Assembly (NCBI GenBank): GCA_964017235.1 | Contig: OZ024932.1 | Coordinates: 80,541,451 to 80,605,450 of the forward strand | Reading direction: 5' to 3' | Source: Sabellastarte sp. h YS-2021 | Lineage: Eukaryota; Annelida; Polychaeta; Sabellida; Sabellidae | DNA length: 64,000 nt | Part shown: positions 32,994-45,016 of the stretch, one piece after another | Layout: every line of letters begins with the position of its first letter | Numbering within the stretch: position 1 is the stretch's first letter | Made by a program: the position numbers and the translations under genes | The notes under the pieces: model-generated | The model's input: the letters and a program-made list of their open reading frames with translations, nothing else | What the model was told of the DNA's origin: nothing | Databases searched by the model: none

Positions 32994-33885
32994 GTTTTAG
33001 TTAGTGTTGCAATTAGAGAGTCCCTACTTCCATCCAGAAATATTGTAGTATCATCAGCGAACTGTGTGATTTTATAACTGTGCTTCTTTATCGAAATTCC
33101 AGCAATACTGTTGTTATTATCAACCATGAGAAGAAGAATTTGCGCACACAGTAAGAACACATAAGCAGCTATGGGGTCACCTTGTCTGCATCCCCTCTCT
33201 ATGTTAAATGGCCTTGACAGAAATCCTGATTGTATCACAGATCCCTTGATATTTTTGTTGAAAACACTAATCCATTTACAAAAACTAGTCCCAAATTTAT
33301 AAAAGTTGAGCACATTTGACAAGAAGTTCCATGAAACAGAGTCAAATGCCTTTTGAAAATCAACAAGCATGAGGAGACCTTGTGAATTGTTTTTCTCTAC
33401 ACAATGCATGATATCATAGACAAGTCTTGTATTCTCCCCAATGAACCTCCCACTTATAAAACCAGTTTGTGATTTAGATATTAAGATGTCGAGTACTTTT
33501 TTCAAACGGTTTGCAATTGCTGAAGAGGCTATTTTGCATAAGACTGATAGTAAAGAGATTGGTCTCCAATTCTTCAAAAATTCACGGGGCTTATTTCCTT
33601 TAGGGAGACAGCTTATGATGCAAGTTCTTAATGAAACTGTCATTTCACCAGTATTATATGCATAATTTAATCCTCTAAGAACAAAATATTTAATACGTCC
33701 CCAAAATATTTTTAAAAACTCAGCTGGAAAGCCATCTACCCCAGGACATTTATTATTTTTCATCTGCTTTAAAGCTAGGATAATTTCATCAAGCGTTAAC
33801 TCCCCTTCTAGAATTTTTGATTCAGATAAAGACAGTTTTCTTACATATTTTTCTTTAAATAAAGTATCTAAATTTTGATCTTGTG
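32987..33885 (-). pseudogene. LINE ORF2, reverse transcriptase palm and fingers
   Basis: Minus-strand frame, open from an 8-A run near 33882-33889 to the stop at 32987. It would copy the element RNA at a nicked target. Numbering from the internal Met at 33763: CPGVDGFPAEF (6-16), LKNWRPISLLSVLCKI (63-78), QTGFISGR (99-106), motif A LMLVDFQKAFDSV (131-143), motif B RGCRQGDP (190-197), and motif C FADD (235-238) with both catalytic aspartates. Motifs are intact, so decay is recent. Frameshifts at both ends separate it from the endonuclease and thumb segments. Confidence 0.93.
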
Positions 33886-35241
33886 TTTTTTTTCAGAAAA
33901 GAGTGATGAACAGAAATTTTTAATCTCTTCCAGTATTTTTTTCTGGTCAGTAATGCGTTGACCATCTTGTAGTTGGATACTTTTTATTGTTTTTTCAGTA
34001 TAGTTATACTTTTCCAAAGAGCAGAAAAACTTGGAGGGTTTTTCACCTTCATTAAGCCATTGAGTTCTGGCACGAATAGCACTACCAATTGTAGATTTTT
34101 GTCTAATATTTTCTAATTCTGATTTTTTGATGTCTATAATTTCTGCTAAGGCCATATTGCCAATATTTTCAAGAAAATTGATCTCATATTTCAGTCTATT
34201 TTCATGTTTATTCTCTTCCTTTTTACGGTAAGATGCAAACTTAATTGTTTCACCCCTAATTCGGAATAATAGCAATTCCAAAAATTGTCCATCATTGACA
34301 GTAAAATTAACATCGACATCGGGAGCTATGTCCAAGTATCTTAAGTTGTATACTGGGAGAGCATATTTATATTTTTCTTCCTGAATTATAGAATTAACTA
34401 AATCGATATATTCCTGCTCTTTCAAGAGACTACAGTTAAATTTCCAGAGTCCCTTTCCTCGCTCAAATTTGTTAAGTAGTATTTTAATTTGTATACTTGA
34501 GTGGTCACTTCTATAACTAGGATTGATACAACAACTTGTTATGATATCACACATGGTATGTGATACTAAAAAATAGTCTAATCTGGCCTGACGGACTGGA
34601 TTTTTCCTTCTCCAAGTGTATCTCCTGACCAAAGGGTGAAATAAACGGAAAGTGTCCCTTAAATTAAAACTATTCATGATTTCTAAGAGAAGGTATCTGG
34701 ATTTAGGATTATTGATATGCTTATAATGGTCATAGTCTAGTAGAGGGTCAAGTACAAGGTTCAAATCCCCACATAAAAGTATATAAGTTTGGATATTTGA
34801 TTCAATAATATCTCTAATATGATTAAAAAATTCTGGTGAGTCTTTATTTGGAGCATATATGTTTAGCAGTTTTATAGATATATCTCCAATATTTAGGTCA
34901 AGTACTATCATATTGCCATCAACATCTTTAGAAACTGACATTACATTATATTCAAAATTAGTGTTTAGCAAAACTGCAACACCTCGTGAATTCGAGGATT
35001 CACCATTTAAAATACATTCTCCTTTCCACATTGACCTTACAGTGTTTTCATCTTTTGATGTCCAATGGGTATCTTGCAAACATATAATGCACGCTTTAGT
35101 GTTACTTAAATAATCAATTACATCTCGTCTTTTATATTTGTTTTGAAGACCCTGACAATTCGCTGATAATACTACAAGTTCTTCACCAACTGACATTAAA
35201 AATATCCTGAGACTCTCTGAGAAGCAATACAGAATCATCAA
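33868..35241 (-). pseudogene. LINE ORF2, apurinic-type endonuclease domain
   Basis: 457 codons from an ATG at 35241; a second ATG at 35196, codon 16, sits just before the conserved start of the domain. The EEP/APE endonuclease nicks target DNA for target-primed reverse transcription. Visible motifs: SANCQGL (26-32, N28), CLQDTHW (54-60, Asp57 where Glu is usual), NIYAPN (127-132), CGDLN (157-161), RLDYFLVS (220-227) and SDHS (245-248). The rest is the linker toward the RT. It ends by frameshift in the 8-A run near 33885. The Glu-to-Asp change at the metal-binding position could weaken activity or be a lineage variant. Clade: L1/Tx1-like, from motif wording. Confidence 0.93.
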
Positions 35242-35850
35242 TGAATGCTAAACATAAATTATACAAAAAGGCCACTTTGTATTTAAGGTGGATAAGCAAA
35301 TACTCTTCAAAATCACTTGTAAGTGTTAACATATGAGCACATAGTAATAATGTCACTGTAAATAAATTGTGTAAAAAATTAGGAGTGCACATGTATGTCA
35401 ATAAAAACATGACAAAAGAAACACAATACCTGATACAATTAACTTTTACAATCAACAGAGTTAGGTGCCGAATTTCAATCAATTGATTATTCTATTTGGG
35501 TCATATGATATTTGATCAGAGTATAAAAAATTAAGGCTTAGCCAATACTTACATGTAATAAACAATTCCAATGCCTTAACAACTAGATGCATAATAAATT
35601 TAAAAGTTACAACATTAACATTAGCACTTTTGCAAACACAAAAGAAAAAACCAGTGAAGATTATATTATTCAAAAAAGATAAAACTAAGACAGACTATTT
35701 TATCCAAACTAATAAGACTACGACAGACTATTTTATCAACATAATGTTAAATTAACCTGATAAGGTAAATAAATAATAGAACTGCATTAGACTACTTTAT
35801 CAGCTAATGTTAAATTAAATCTAACAGCCATTTTAATTAATTCTTTTTTT
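35242..35850 (-). mobile_element. Probable LINE 5' region, boundary not resolved
   Basis: AT-rich, with loosely repeated 'gacagactattttatc' phrases at 35690-35730 and a T14 run near 35845. No ORF1 protein domain (coiled coil, RRM or zinc finger) could be read. Either ORF1 is lost or the copy is 5'-truncated near here. Confidence 0.4.
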
Positions 35851-36148
35851 TTTTTTAAGAACAAAAAAACTATTAATCCATCCTGCAAAAGACTAGTGGT
35901 CTGCAAAGTCCCGTTGACTAGTAATCTGCAAAGTTTCACCCAATGTTATATAGCTATGTTCTAAAATAATGACAATTTACTTTTTCAAAATAATAACTTT
36001 ATAAAGAATGTTTTATCAACCTAAGCTAGAAAAAGTTTAGCTACTATCAATGGGAATTCATGTCAAATCACATGTATCTTAAGACACTTATAACATTTCA
36101 AGTAGTAAAGCTTACTAAATATTTTCATTGTAAGGTATATACATTGTA
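35851..36148 (+). repeat. Host repeat Y, unit 1 left part
   Basis: Runs from aactattaatccatcc to ggtatatacattgta. It matches 47742-47956 of unit 2. It is split by HLE-C copy 2; the rest is at 47643. Confidence 0.82.
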
Positions 36149-36319
36149 ACAAGCATTCTGACGCATGCATTTATCTCCCGCCATATAAATTAGATGTACT
36201 AAAGATAACATATTTTAACAAGGTGCTCTAAATGTAATACTTTTCAAGTTATAATTGATTTAGTGCATGATTTCATGAATTTTAATCCATTAAAAATTAT
36301 TTTAAAAATTCATTAAAAA

Positions 36320-38075
36320 AATTTAGCATGTGAAAGCTCTCCAAAATGTAGGTGAATGAGTTATTTGAGAAATATTGGCTATCTGCAATACTTTTAGTGA
36401 TAATAGGCAGTTACTCATTTTGAGTAGGTGAATAATTAGCTACGGGTCTGAAACTTCACCAAGTGAAAGCTCTTCCAAAAGTAGGTGAATGAATTATTTA
36501 AGAAAAATTGGATATCCCCAATACTTTTAGGGATAATTCACATTAGCTACGGATCTGAAAATTCACTAATTGAAAGCTCTCCAAAATGTATGTGAATGAG
36601 TTATTTCAGAAATACTGGCTATCTGCAATACTTGTAGAGATAATTCGCATTTACTCATTTTGAGTAGGTGAATAATTAACTACGGGTGTGAAACTTCACC
36701 AAGTGAAAGCTCTCCCAAAAGTAGGTGAATGAGTTATTTGAGAAAAATTGGCTATCTGCAATACTTTTACAGATAATTCACATTTACTCATTTTGATTAG
36801 GTGAGTAATTAGCTACGGGTCTGGAACTTCACCATGTGAAAGCTCTCCCAAAAGTAGATGAACGAGTAATTTGATAAAAATTGGATACCCGCAATACTTT
36901 TAGAGATAATTAGCATTTACTCATTTTGAGGAGGTGAATAATTAGCTACAGGTCTGAAACTTCACCAAGTGAAAGCTCTTAAAAAGTAGGTGAATGAGTT
37001 ATTTAAGAAAAATTGGATATCCCCAATACTTTTAGGGATAATTCACATTTACTCATTTTGAGTAGGTGAGTAATTAGCTACGGGTCTGGAACTTCACCAT
37101 GTGAAAGCTCTCCCAAAAGTAGATGAACGAGTAATTTGATAAAAATTGGATACCCGCAATACTTTTAGAGATAATTAGCATTTACTCATTTTGAGGAGGT
37201 GAATAATTAGCTACGGCTCTGAAAAATCACCAAGTGAAAGCTCTCCCAAAAGTAGGTGAATGAGTTATTTGATAAAAATTGGCTATCTGCAATACTTTTA
37301 CAGATAATTCACATTTACTCATTTTCAGTAGGTGAGTAATTAGCTACAGGTCTGGAACTTCACCATGTGAAAGCCCTCCCAAAAGTAGATGAATGAGTTA
37401 TTTGATAAAAATTGGATATCCGCAATACTTTTAGAGATAATTCACATTTACTCATTTTGAGTAGGTGAATAATTAGCTACGGGTCTGAAACCTCACCAAG
37501 TAAAAGCTCTCCCAAAAGTAGGTGAATGAGTTATTTGAGAAAAATTGGATATCTGCAATACTTTTAGAGATAATTCACATTTACTCATTTTGAGTAGGTG
37601 AGTAATTAGCTAAGGGTCTGGAACTTCACCATGTGAAAGCTCTCCCAAAAGTAGATGAACGAGTAATTTGATAAAAATTGGATATCCACAATACTTTTAG
37701 AGAAAATTAGCATTTACTCATTTTGAGTAGGTTAATAATTATCTACAGGTCTGAAACTTCACCAAGTGAAAGCTCTTCCAAAAGTAGGTGAATGAGTTAT
37801 TTAAGAAAAATTGGATATCCCCAATACTTTTAGGGATAATTCACATTTACTCATTTTGAGTAGGTGAGTAATTAGCTACGGGTCTGGAACTTCACCATGT
37901 GAAAGCTCTCCCAAAAGTAGATGAATGAGTTATCTGATAAAAATTGGATATCCGCAATACTTTTAGAGATAATTATCATTTACTCATTTTGAGTAGGTGA
38001 ATAATTAGCTACGGGTCTGAAACTTCACCATGTGAAAGCTCTCCCAAAAGCAGATGAAGCAGTTATTTGAGAAAA
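36320..38075 (+). repeat. 133-bp tandem array (M133), HLE-C copy 2
   Basis: About 13 units, a distinct subset from those in HLE-B: alternating 'gaaaaattggctatctgc' and 'taaaaattggatatccgc' units give a partial two-unit pattern. Its left junction, an M155-type unit ending 'aattcattaaaaa' then 'tttagcatgtgaaagctctcc', is shared with 5640-5710 in HLE-B copy 1. Confidence 0.93.
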
Positions 38076-38079
38076 ATTA

Positions 38080-38986
38080 TGTCATTATTTTGCCACAAAT
38101 AAGAAAATAGCTATTACTCACTTATGGCATACAATAGAACCCCAAACTATATGCATTTACCCTGCAGTCACAATTTCAAAGTAGGTATTACTCGGCTATC
38201 CAATGTGCAACAGGTCTGAAACTTTACTATGTGATAGGTTATCAAAAACTAGATGAATAACATATTTGAAAATATTTCCCTAACTTTAATACTTTGGAAG
38301 ATATTTGACATTTACTTATGTTGTTATTTTGCTACAAATAAGAAAATAGCTATTACTCACTTATGGCATGCAATACAACCCCAAAATATATACCATCTTA
38401 TAGTTAAGGGCAAAGTAGCTGAACAACATATTTGAAGAAAAAGCTGTAACTGCAATAGTTTTGGAGTTACAATGGATTTACTCAACAGTCAAAATTTCAA
38501 AGTAGCTATTACTTAGCTATGCAATGTGCAACAGGTCTGAAACTTTACTATGTGATAGCTTACAAAAAAGTAGATGAATGACATATTTGAAAAGAATTCC
38601 GTAACTTTAATACTTCTGAAGATATTTGACATTTACTTATGTCATTATTTTGCTACTAATAAGAAAAAAGCTATTACTCACTTATGGCATGCAATAGAAC
38701 CCCAAACTACATGCCAGCTTATAGCTAAGGACAAAGTAGCTGAACAACATATTTGAAGAAAAAGCTGTAACTGCAATAGTTTCAGAATTACAATGGATTT
38801 ACTCAACAGTCACAATTTCAAAGTAGCTATTACTTAGCTATGCAATGTGCAACAGGTCTGAAACTTTACTATGTGATAGCTTACAAAAAAGTAGATGAAT
38901 GACATATTTAAAAAGAATTCCGTAACTTTAATACTTCTGAAGATATTTGACATTTACTTATGTCATTATTTTGCTACTAATAAGAA
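38080..38986 (+). repeat. 321-bp array (M321), left part
   Basis: About 2.8 units; continues at 45017 after the HLE-A insertion. Confidence 0.92.
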
Positions 38987-38996
38987 ACAAGAGGAG

Positions 38997-39016
38997 AGTG
39001 CCCGTGAACGGGCACT
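38997..39016 (+). other. 5' hairpin of HLE-A
   Basis: Perfect 9-bp stem AGTGCCCGT / ACGGGCACT with a GA loop, ten bases inside the 5' end. Confidence 0.92.
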
Positions 39017-39284
39017 GTGTCAGCTGACTGAATGTTTTTGATTTGTGATGGTGATAATGAGAGGAAAGCATAATTATCAGGGAAAGGGCTGTACAGAAAT
39101 ACAGTAAATGGTAACTGAACACATGTTCGAAAGATATTCCGAAGCTGACAGAAGAAAACGACAAAAAAGTTGTGCCCTGCAAATGGTATTATGAAATAAA
39201 GTAACAAGGTAATTGTTCAAGGGTAAAAAGTAGGTTAAAAATATTTAAAGAAATACTATAAATGCAATATCCTCGTTCCACCAT

Positions 39285-40210
39285 GAAGAAGGGGTCCAAA
39301 GGTCAAATCTGACCATACCAAAAGATTCCCAGCCAAAGAATTTAGGATGGTTTACCATCCCAAACCTCTCGGACCAATAATAAGTGAGTTATAGGCACTT
39401 TTTAAGTTTGGCTCTCCTTGTTTGACCTTGAAGGAGGGGGTCCAAGGTCAAATCCGACCACACAAAAAAATTCCCAGCCCATGATTTCCTGTAGCTTGTT
39501 TACCATCCCAAACTTGTAGGACCAATAATAAGCGAGTTCTAAGCAATTGTAAGTTTGGCTATCCTCAACTGCCCTTGAAGGAGGGGTCCCAGGTCAAATC
39601 TGACCACACCAAAAGAATCCCAGCCCATGATTTCCTATATGTTGGTTTACCATCCCAAACCTCCAAGACCAATAATACGCGAGTTATAAGCACTTTAAGT
39701 TTGGCTATCTTCGTTTGACCTGGAAGGAGGGGGTCCAAGGTCAAATCCGACCACACAAAAAAATTCCCAGCCCATGATTTCCTGTAGCTTGTTTATCATC
39801 CCAAACTTGTAGGACCAATAATAAGCGAGTTCTAAGCAATTGTAAGTTTGGCTATCCTCAACTGCCCTTGAAGGAGGGGTCCCAGGTCAAATCCGACCAC
39901 ACCAAAAGATTCCCAGCCCATGATTTTCTATAGGTTGGTTTTCCATTCGAAACCTCTAGGACCAATAATAAGTGAGTTATAAGCACTTTTAAGTTTGGCT
40001 ATCCTCATTTGACCTTGAAGGAGGGGTCCAAGGTGAAATCCGACCACACCAAAAAATTCCCAGCTCATGATTTTCTATAGGTTGGTTTTCATTCCAACCT
40101 CTGGGACCAATAATAAGCGAGTTATAAGCACTTTTATGTTTGGCTATCCTCATTTGACCTTGAAGGAGGGTTCCAAGGTCAAATCGGACCATATTAACAG
40201 ATTCCCAGCC
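39285..40210 (+). repeat. 147-bp tandem array inside HLE-A
   Basis: About 6.3 units marked by 'aaggaggggtccaaggtcaaatc' or variants. The pattern (ggctat, tttgacc, G-run, ggtcaaatctgacc) parallels M157 at 1464-2400, suggesting a common origin. Confidence 0.92.
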
Positions 40211-43200
40211 CATGATTTCCTACAGGTTGGATACAATGATTTACTCAACAGTGAGAACCTGAAAGAAGCTATTGCTCAGCTATCCCATGACATAGAGGTC
40301 TGCAATTTCACTATGTTATAGCTGACCAAAACGTCTGTGAATAACATATTTAACAAAATACTCTAAATGTAATAATTTTCAAGTTACAACTGATTTACTC
40401 AAGAGTGAGAACCTCAAAGTAACTATTACTCAGCTATGCAATGAGCTACATGTCTGAATTTTTGCTCTGTTATAGCTGACCTAAAAGTAGCTGAACAACA
40501 TATTTAAGCAAAATACTGTAAATGCAATAGTTTTCAAGTTACAACTGATTTACTCAATAGTGAGAACCAGAAAATAGCTATTGCTCCACTATGCCATGAG
40601 CTATAGGTCTGTAATTTCACTATGTTATAGCTAACCCAAAAGTAGGTGAACAATATATTTTAACAAAATACTCCAAATGCAATATTTTTCAAGTTATAGC
40701 TGATTTACTCAACAGTCAGTGCCCGAGAACAGCTATTGCTCAGTTGTGCCATGAGCTACAGGTCTGTAATTTCACTATGTTATAGCTGACCCAAAAGTAG
40801 CTGAATAACATATTTGCACAAATTTCTGTAAAGGCAATAGTTTTCCAATTACAACTGATTTACTCAACAGTGAGAACTTTAAAGTAGCTATTACTCAGCT
40901 ATGCAATGAGCCACAGGTCTGGAACTTCACTATGTTATAGCTGACCCCAAAATAGGTGAATAACATATTGAAACAAAATACTCTGAATGCAATAGTTTTC
41001 AAGTTATAAGTGATTTACTCAACAGTGATAGCCTAAAAGTAGCTATTACTCAGCTATGCCATGAGCTACAGGTCTGAAATTTTACTATGTTATAGCTGAC
41101 CCAAAAGTAGCTGAATAACATATTTATACTAAATTCTCTAAATGCAATAGTTTTCAAATTACAAGTGATTTACTCAACATTGAGAACTTCAAAGTAGCTA
41201 TTACTCAGCTATGCAATGAGTCACGGGTCTGGAACTTCACTATGTTATAGCTGACCCCAAAATAGGTGAATAACATATTGAAACAAAATACTCTAAATGC
41301 AATAATTTCCAAGTTATAAGCGATTTACTCAACAGTGATAACCTAAAAGTAGCTATTACTCAGCTATGCCATGAGCTACAGGTCTGAAATTTTACTATGT
41401 TATAGCTGACCCAAAAGTAGGTGAACAACATATTTAAGCAAAATACTGTAAATGCAATAGTTTTCAAGTTACAACTGATTTACTCAATAGTGATGACCTA
41501 AAAGTAGCTATTACTCAGCTATGCCATGAGCTACAGGTCTGAAATTTTACTATGTTATAGTTGACCCAAAAGTAGCTGAATAACATATTTATACTAAATT
41601 CTCTAAATGCAATAGTTTTCCAATTACAACTGATTTACTCAATAGTGAGAACCTCAAAGTAGTTATTACTCAGCTATGCAATGAGCTACAGGTCTGAAAT
41701 TTCACTATGTTATAGCTGACCCAAAAGTAGGTGAACAACATATTAAAGCAAAATACTGTAAATGCAATAGTTTTCAAGTTACAACTGATTTACTCAATAG
41801 TGATGACCTAAAAGTAGCTATTACTCAGCTATGCCATGAGCTACAGGTCTGAAATTTTACTATGTTATAGCTGACCCAAAAGTAGGTGAACAACATATTT
41901 AAGCAAAATACTGTAAATGCAATAGTTTTCAAGTTACAACTGATTTACTCAATAGTGATGCCTAAAAGTAGCTATTACTCAGCTATGCCATGAGCTACAG
42001 GTCTGTAATTTCACTATGTTATAGCTGACCCAAAAGTAGCTGAATAACATATTTATACGAAATTCTCTAAATGCAATAGTTTTCCAATTACAACTGATTT
42101 ACTCAATAGTGAGAACTTCAAAGTAGCTATTACTCAGCTATGCAAGGAGCCACAGATCTGAAACTTCACTATGTTATAGCTGATCCCAAAATAGGTGAAT
42201 AACATATTGAAACAAAATACTCTAAATGCAATAGTTTCCAAGTTATAAGCGATTTACTCAACAGTGATAACCTAAAAGTAGCTATTACTCAGCTATGCAA
42301 TGAGTCACGGGTCTGGAACTTCACTATGTTATAGCTGACCCCAAAATAGGTGAATAACATATTGAAACAAAATACTCTAAATGCAATAATTTCCAAGTTA
42401 TAAGCGATTTACTCAACAGTGATAACCTAAAAGTAGCTATTACTCAGCTATGCCATGAGCTACACGTCTGAAATTTTACTATGTTATAGCTGACCCAAAA
42501 GTAGGTGAACAACATATTTAAGCAAAATACTGTAAATACAATAGTTTTCAAGTTACAACTGATTTACTCAATAGTGATGACCTAAAAGTAGCTATTACTC
42601 AGCTATGCCATGAGCTACAGGTCTGAAATTTCACTATGTTATAGCTGACCCAAAAGTAGGTGAACAACATATTTAAGCAAAATACTGTAAATGCAATAGT
42701 TTTCAAGTTACAACTGATTTACTCAATAGTGATGACCTAAAAGTAGCTATTACTCAGCTATGCCATGAGCTACAGGTCTGAAATTTTACTATGTTATAGC
42801 TGACCCAAAAGTAGGTGAACAACATATTTAAGCAAAATACTGTAAATGCAATAGTTTTCAAGTTACAACTGATTTACTCAATAGTGATGATCTAAAAGTA
42901 GCTATTACTCAGCTATGCCATGAGCTACAGGTCTGAAATTTTACTATGTTATAGTTGACCCAAAAGTAGCTGAATAACATATTTATACTAAATTCTCTAA
43001 ATGCAATAGTTTTCCAACTACAACTGATTTACTCAACAGTGATAACCTAAAAGTAGCTATTACTCAGCTATGCCATGAGCTACACGTCTGAAATTTTACT
43101 ATGTTATAGCTGACCCAAAAGTAGGTGAACAACATATTTAAGCAAAATACTGTAAATGCAATAGTTTTCAAGTTACAACTGATTTACTCAATAGTGATGA

Positions 43201-44430
43201 CCTAAAAGTAGCTATTACTCAGCTATGCCATGAGCTACAGGTCTGAAATTTTACTATGTTATAGCTGACCCAAAAGTAGGTGAACAACATATTTAAGCAA
43301 AATACTGTAAATGCAATAGTTTTCAAGTTACAACTGATTTACTCAATAATGATGACCTAAAAGTAGCTATTACTCAGCTATGCCATGAGCTACAGGTCTG
43401 AAATTTTACTATGTTATAGTTGACCCAAAAGTAGCTGAATAACATATTTATACTAAATTCTCTAAATGCAATAATTTTCCAATTACAACTGATTTACTCA
43501 ATAGTGAGAACCTCAAAGTAGTTATTACTCAGCTATGCAATGAGCTACAGGTCTGAAATTTCACTATGTTATAGCTGACCCAAAAGTAGGTGAACAACAT
43601 ATTAAAGCAAAATACTGTAAATGCAATAGTTTTCAAGTTACAACTGATTTACTCAATAGTGATGACCTAAAAGTAGCTATTACTCAGCTATGCCATGAGC
43701 TACAGGTCTGAAATTTTACTATGTTATAGCTGACCCAAAAGTAGGTGAACAACATATTTAAGCAAAATACTGTAAATGCAATAGTTTTCAAGTTACAACT
43801 GATTTACTCAATAGTGATGACCTAAAAGTAGCTATTACTCAGCTATGCCATGAGCTACAGGTCTGAAATTTTACTATGTTATAGCTGACCCAAAAGTAGC
43901 TGAATAACATATTTATACGAAATTCTCTAAATGCAATAGTTTTCCAATTACAACTGATTTACTCAATAGTGAGAACTTCAAAGTAGCTATTACTCAGCTA
44001 TGCAATGAGCCACAGATCTGAAACTTCACTATGTTATAGCTGATCCTAAAATAGGTGAATAACATATTGAAACAAAATACTCTAAATGCAATAGTTTCCA
44101 AGTTATAAGCGATTTACTCAACAGTGATAACCTAAAAGTAGCTATTACTCAGCTATGCCATGAGCTACAGGTCTGAAATTTTACTATGTTATAGCAGACC
44201 CAAAAGTAGCTGAATAACATATTTATACAAAATTCTCTAAATGCAATAGTTTTGAAGTTATAAGCAATTTACTCAACAGTGATAACCTAAAAGCAGCTAT
44301 TACTCAGCTATGCCATGAGCTACAGGTCTAAAATTTTACTATGTTATAGCTGACCCAAAAGTAGCTGAATAACATATTTATACGAAATTCTCTAAATGCA
44401 ATAGTTTTTAAGTTACAAGTGATTCTACTC
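40210..44430 (+). repeat. 155-bp tandem array (M155), about 27 units
   Basis: Very homogeneous. Blocks of several units recur in the same order (for example 41390-41700 and 43090-43560), showing recent multi-unit duplication. Confidence 0.96.
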
Positions 44431-45016
44431 ATGATGGAAGTTACTGAAAAGCCCAAAAGTAGCTATTACTCACTTAGCTATTGAGACAGACACCCAACTT
44501 ACTCACCATATTGTAGCTATGAAAAAAGTAGCTGAATAACATATTTTAACAAAATGCTCTAGATGCAACAGTTTTCAAGTTATAAATGATTTTGTGCATG
44601 ATTTCATGAATGTTAATGCATTAAAAATTATTAAAAAAATTTATTAAAAAAAAAGTAAGAGAGATCCAGGTCTCATACTCACACAAGAGAATCTACCTCT
44701 GGCCTAGTACATATATGCAAGATATGAGAGAAATCCCTGCAATAGTCACTGAGAAAATTGTGATAAAAAGTTGAAATTTTCACACTTTTGGTGGGGGTAC
44801 CCCCCTTGTAATGTCTCTAGCAAACAGACGAACAGACAGATTTGCATGCCTTGAACAAATTTTCATCCTCGATAGATAAGGTATCTTTTAAAAAAAACAG
44901 CACGTCTCTAGGCCTTGTAGTTTTGGAGGAGAAGTTGTTCACGCGGACGCGTACGCGTACGCCCACGCCGCAGAGTGACGACATAATGCCAGCTGACTGA
45001 CAAGTCAGCTGACATA
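44430..45016 (+). mobile_element. HLE-A copy 2 3' tail
   Basis: Nearly identical to 870-1462, with the GGGGGTACCCCC palindrome near 44795, the CGTACG run near 44950 and the terminal hairpin at 44991-45010 (loop GACA). Confidence 0.88.

Larger units (their letters stand above)
38987..45016 (+). mobile_element. HLE-A copy 2, complete, 6030 bp, nested in HLE-C
   Basis: Begins ACAAGAGGAGAGTGCCCGTG and ends GACATA. TGTCAGCTGACT at 39018 is complementary to the 3' terminus. Removing it restores 'taagaaaaaagctatt', exactly as in the neighbouring intact unit at 38660. Order: 5' hairpin, unique 270-bp segment, 147-bp array, 27 M155 units, tail, 3' hairpin. It is the youngest large insertion in this block, being nested and nearly identical to copy 1 at its 3' end. 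Confidence 0.88.
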
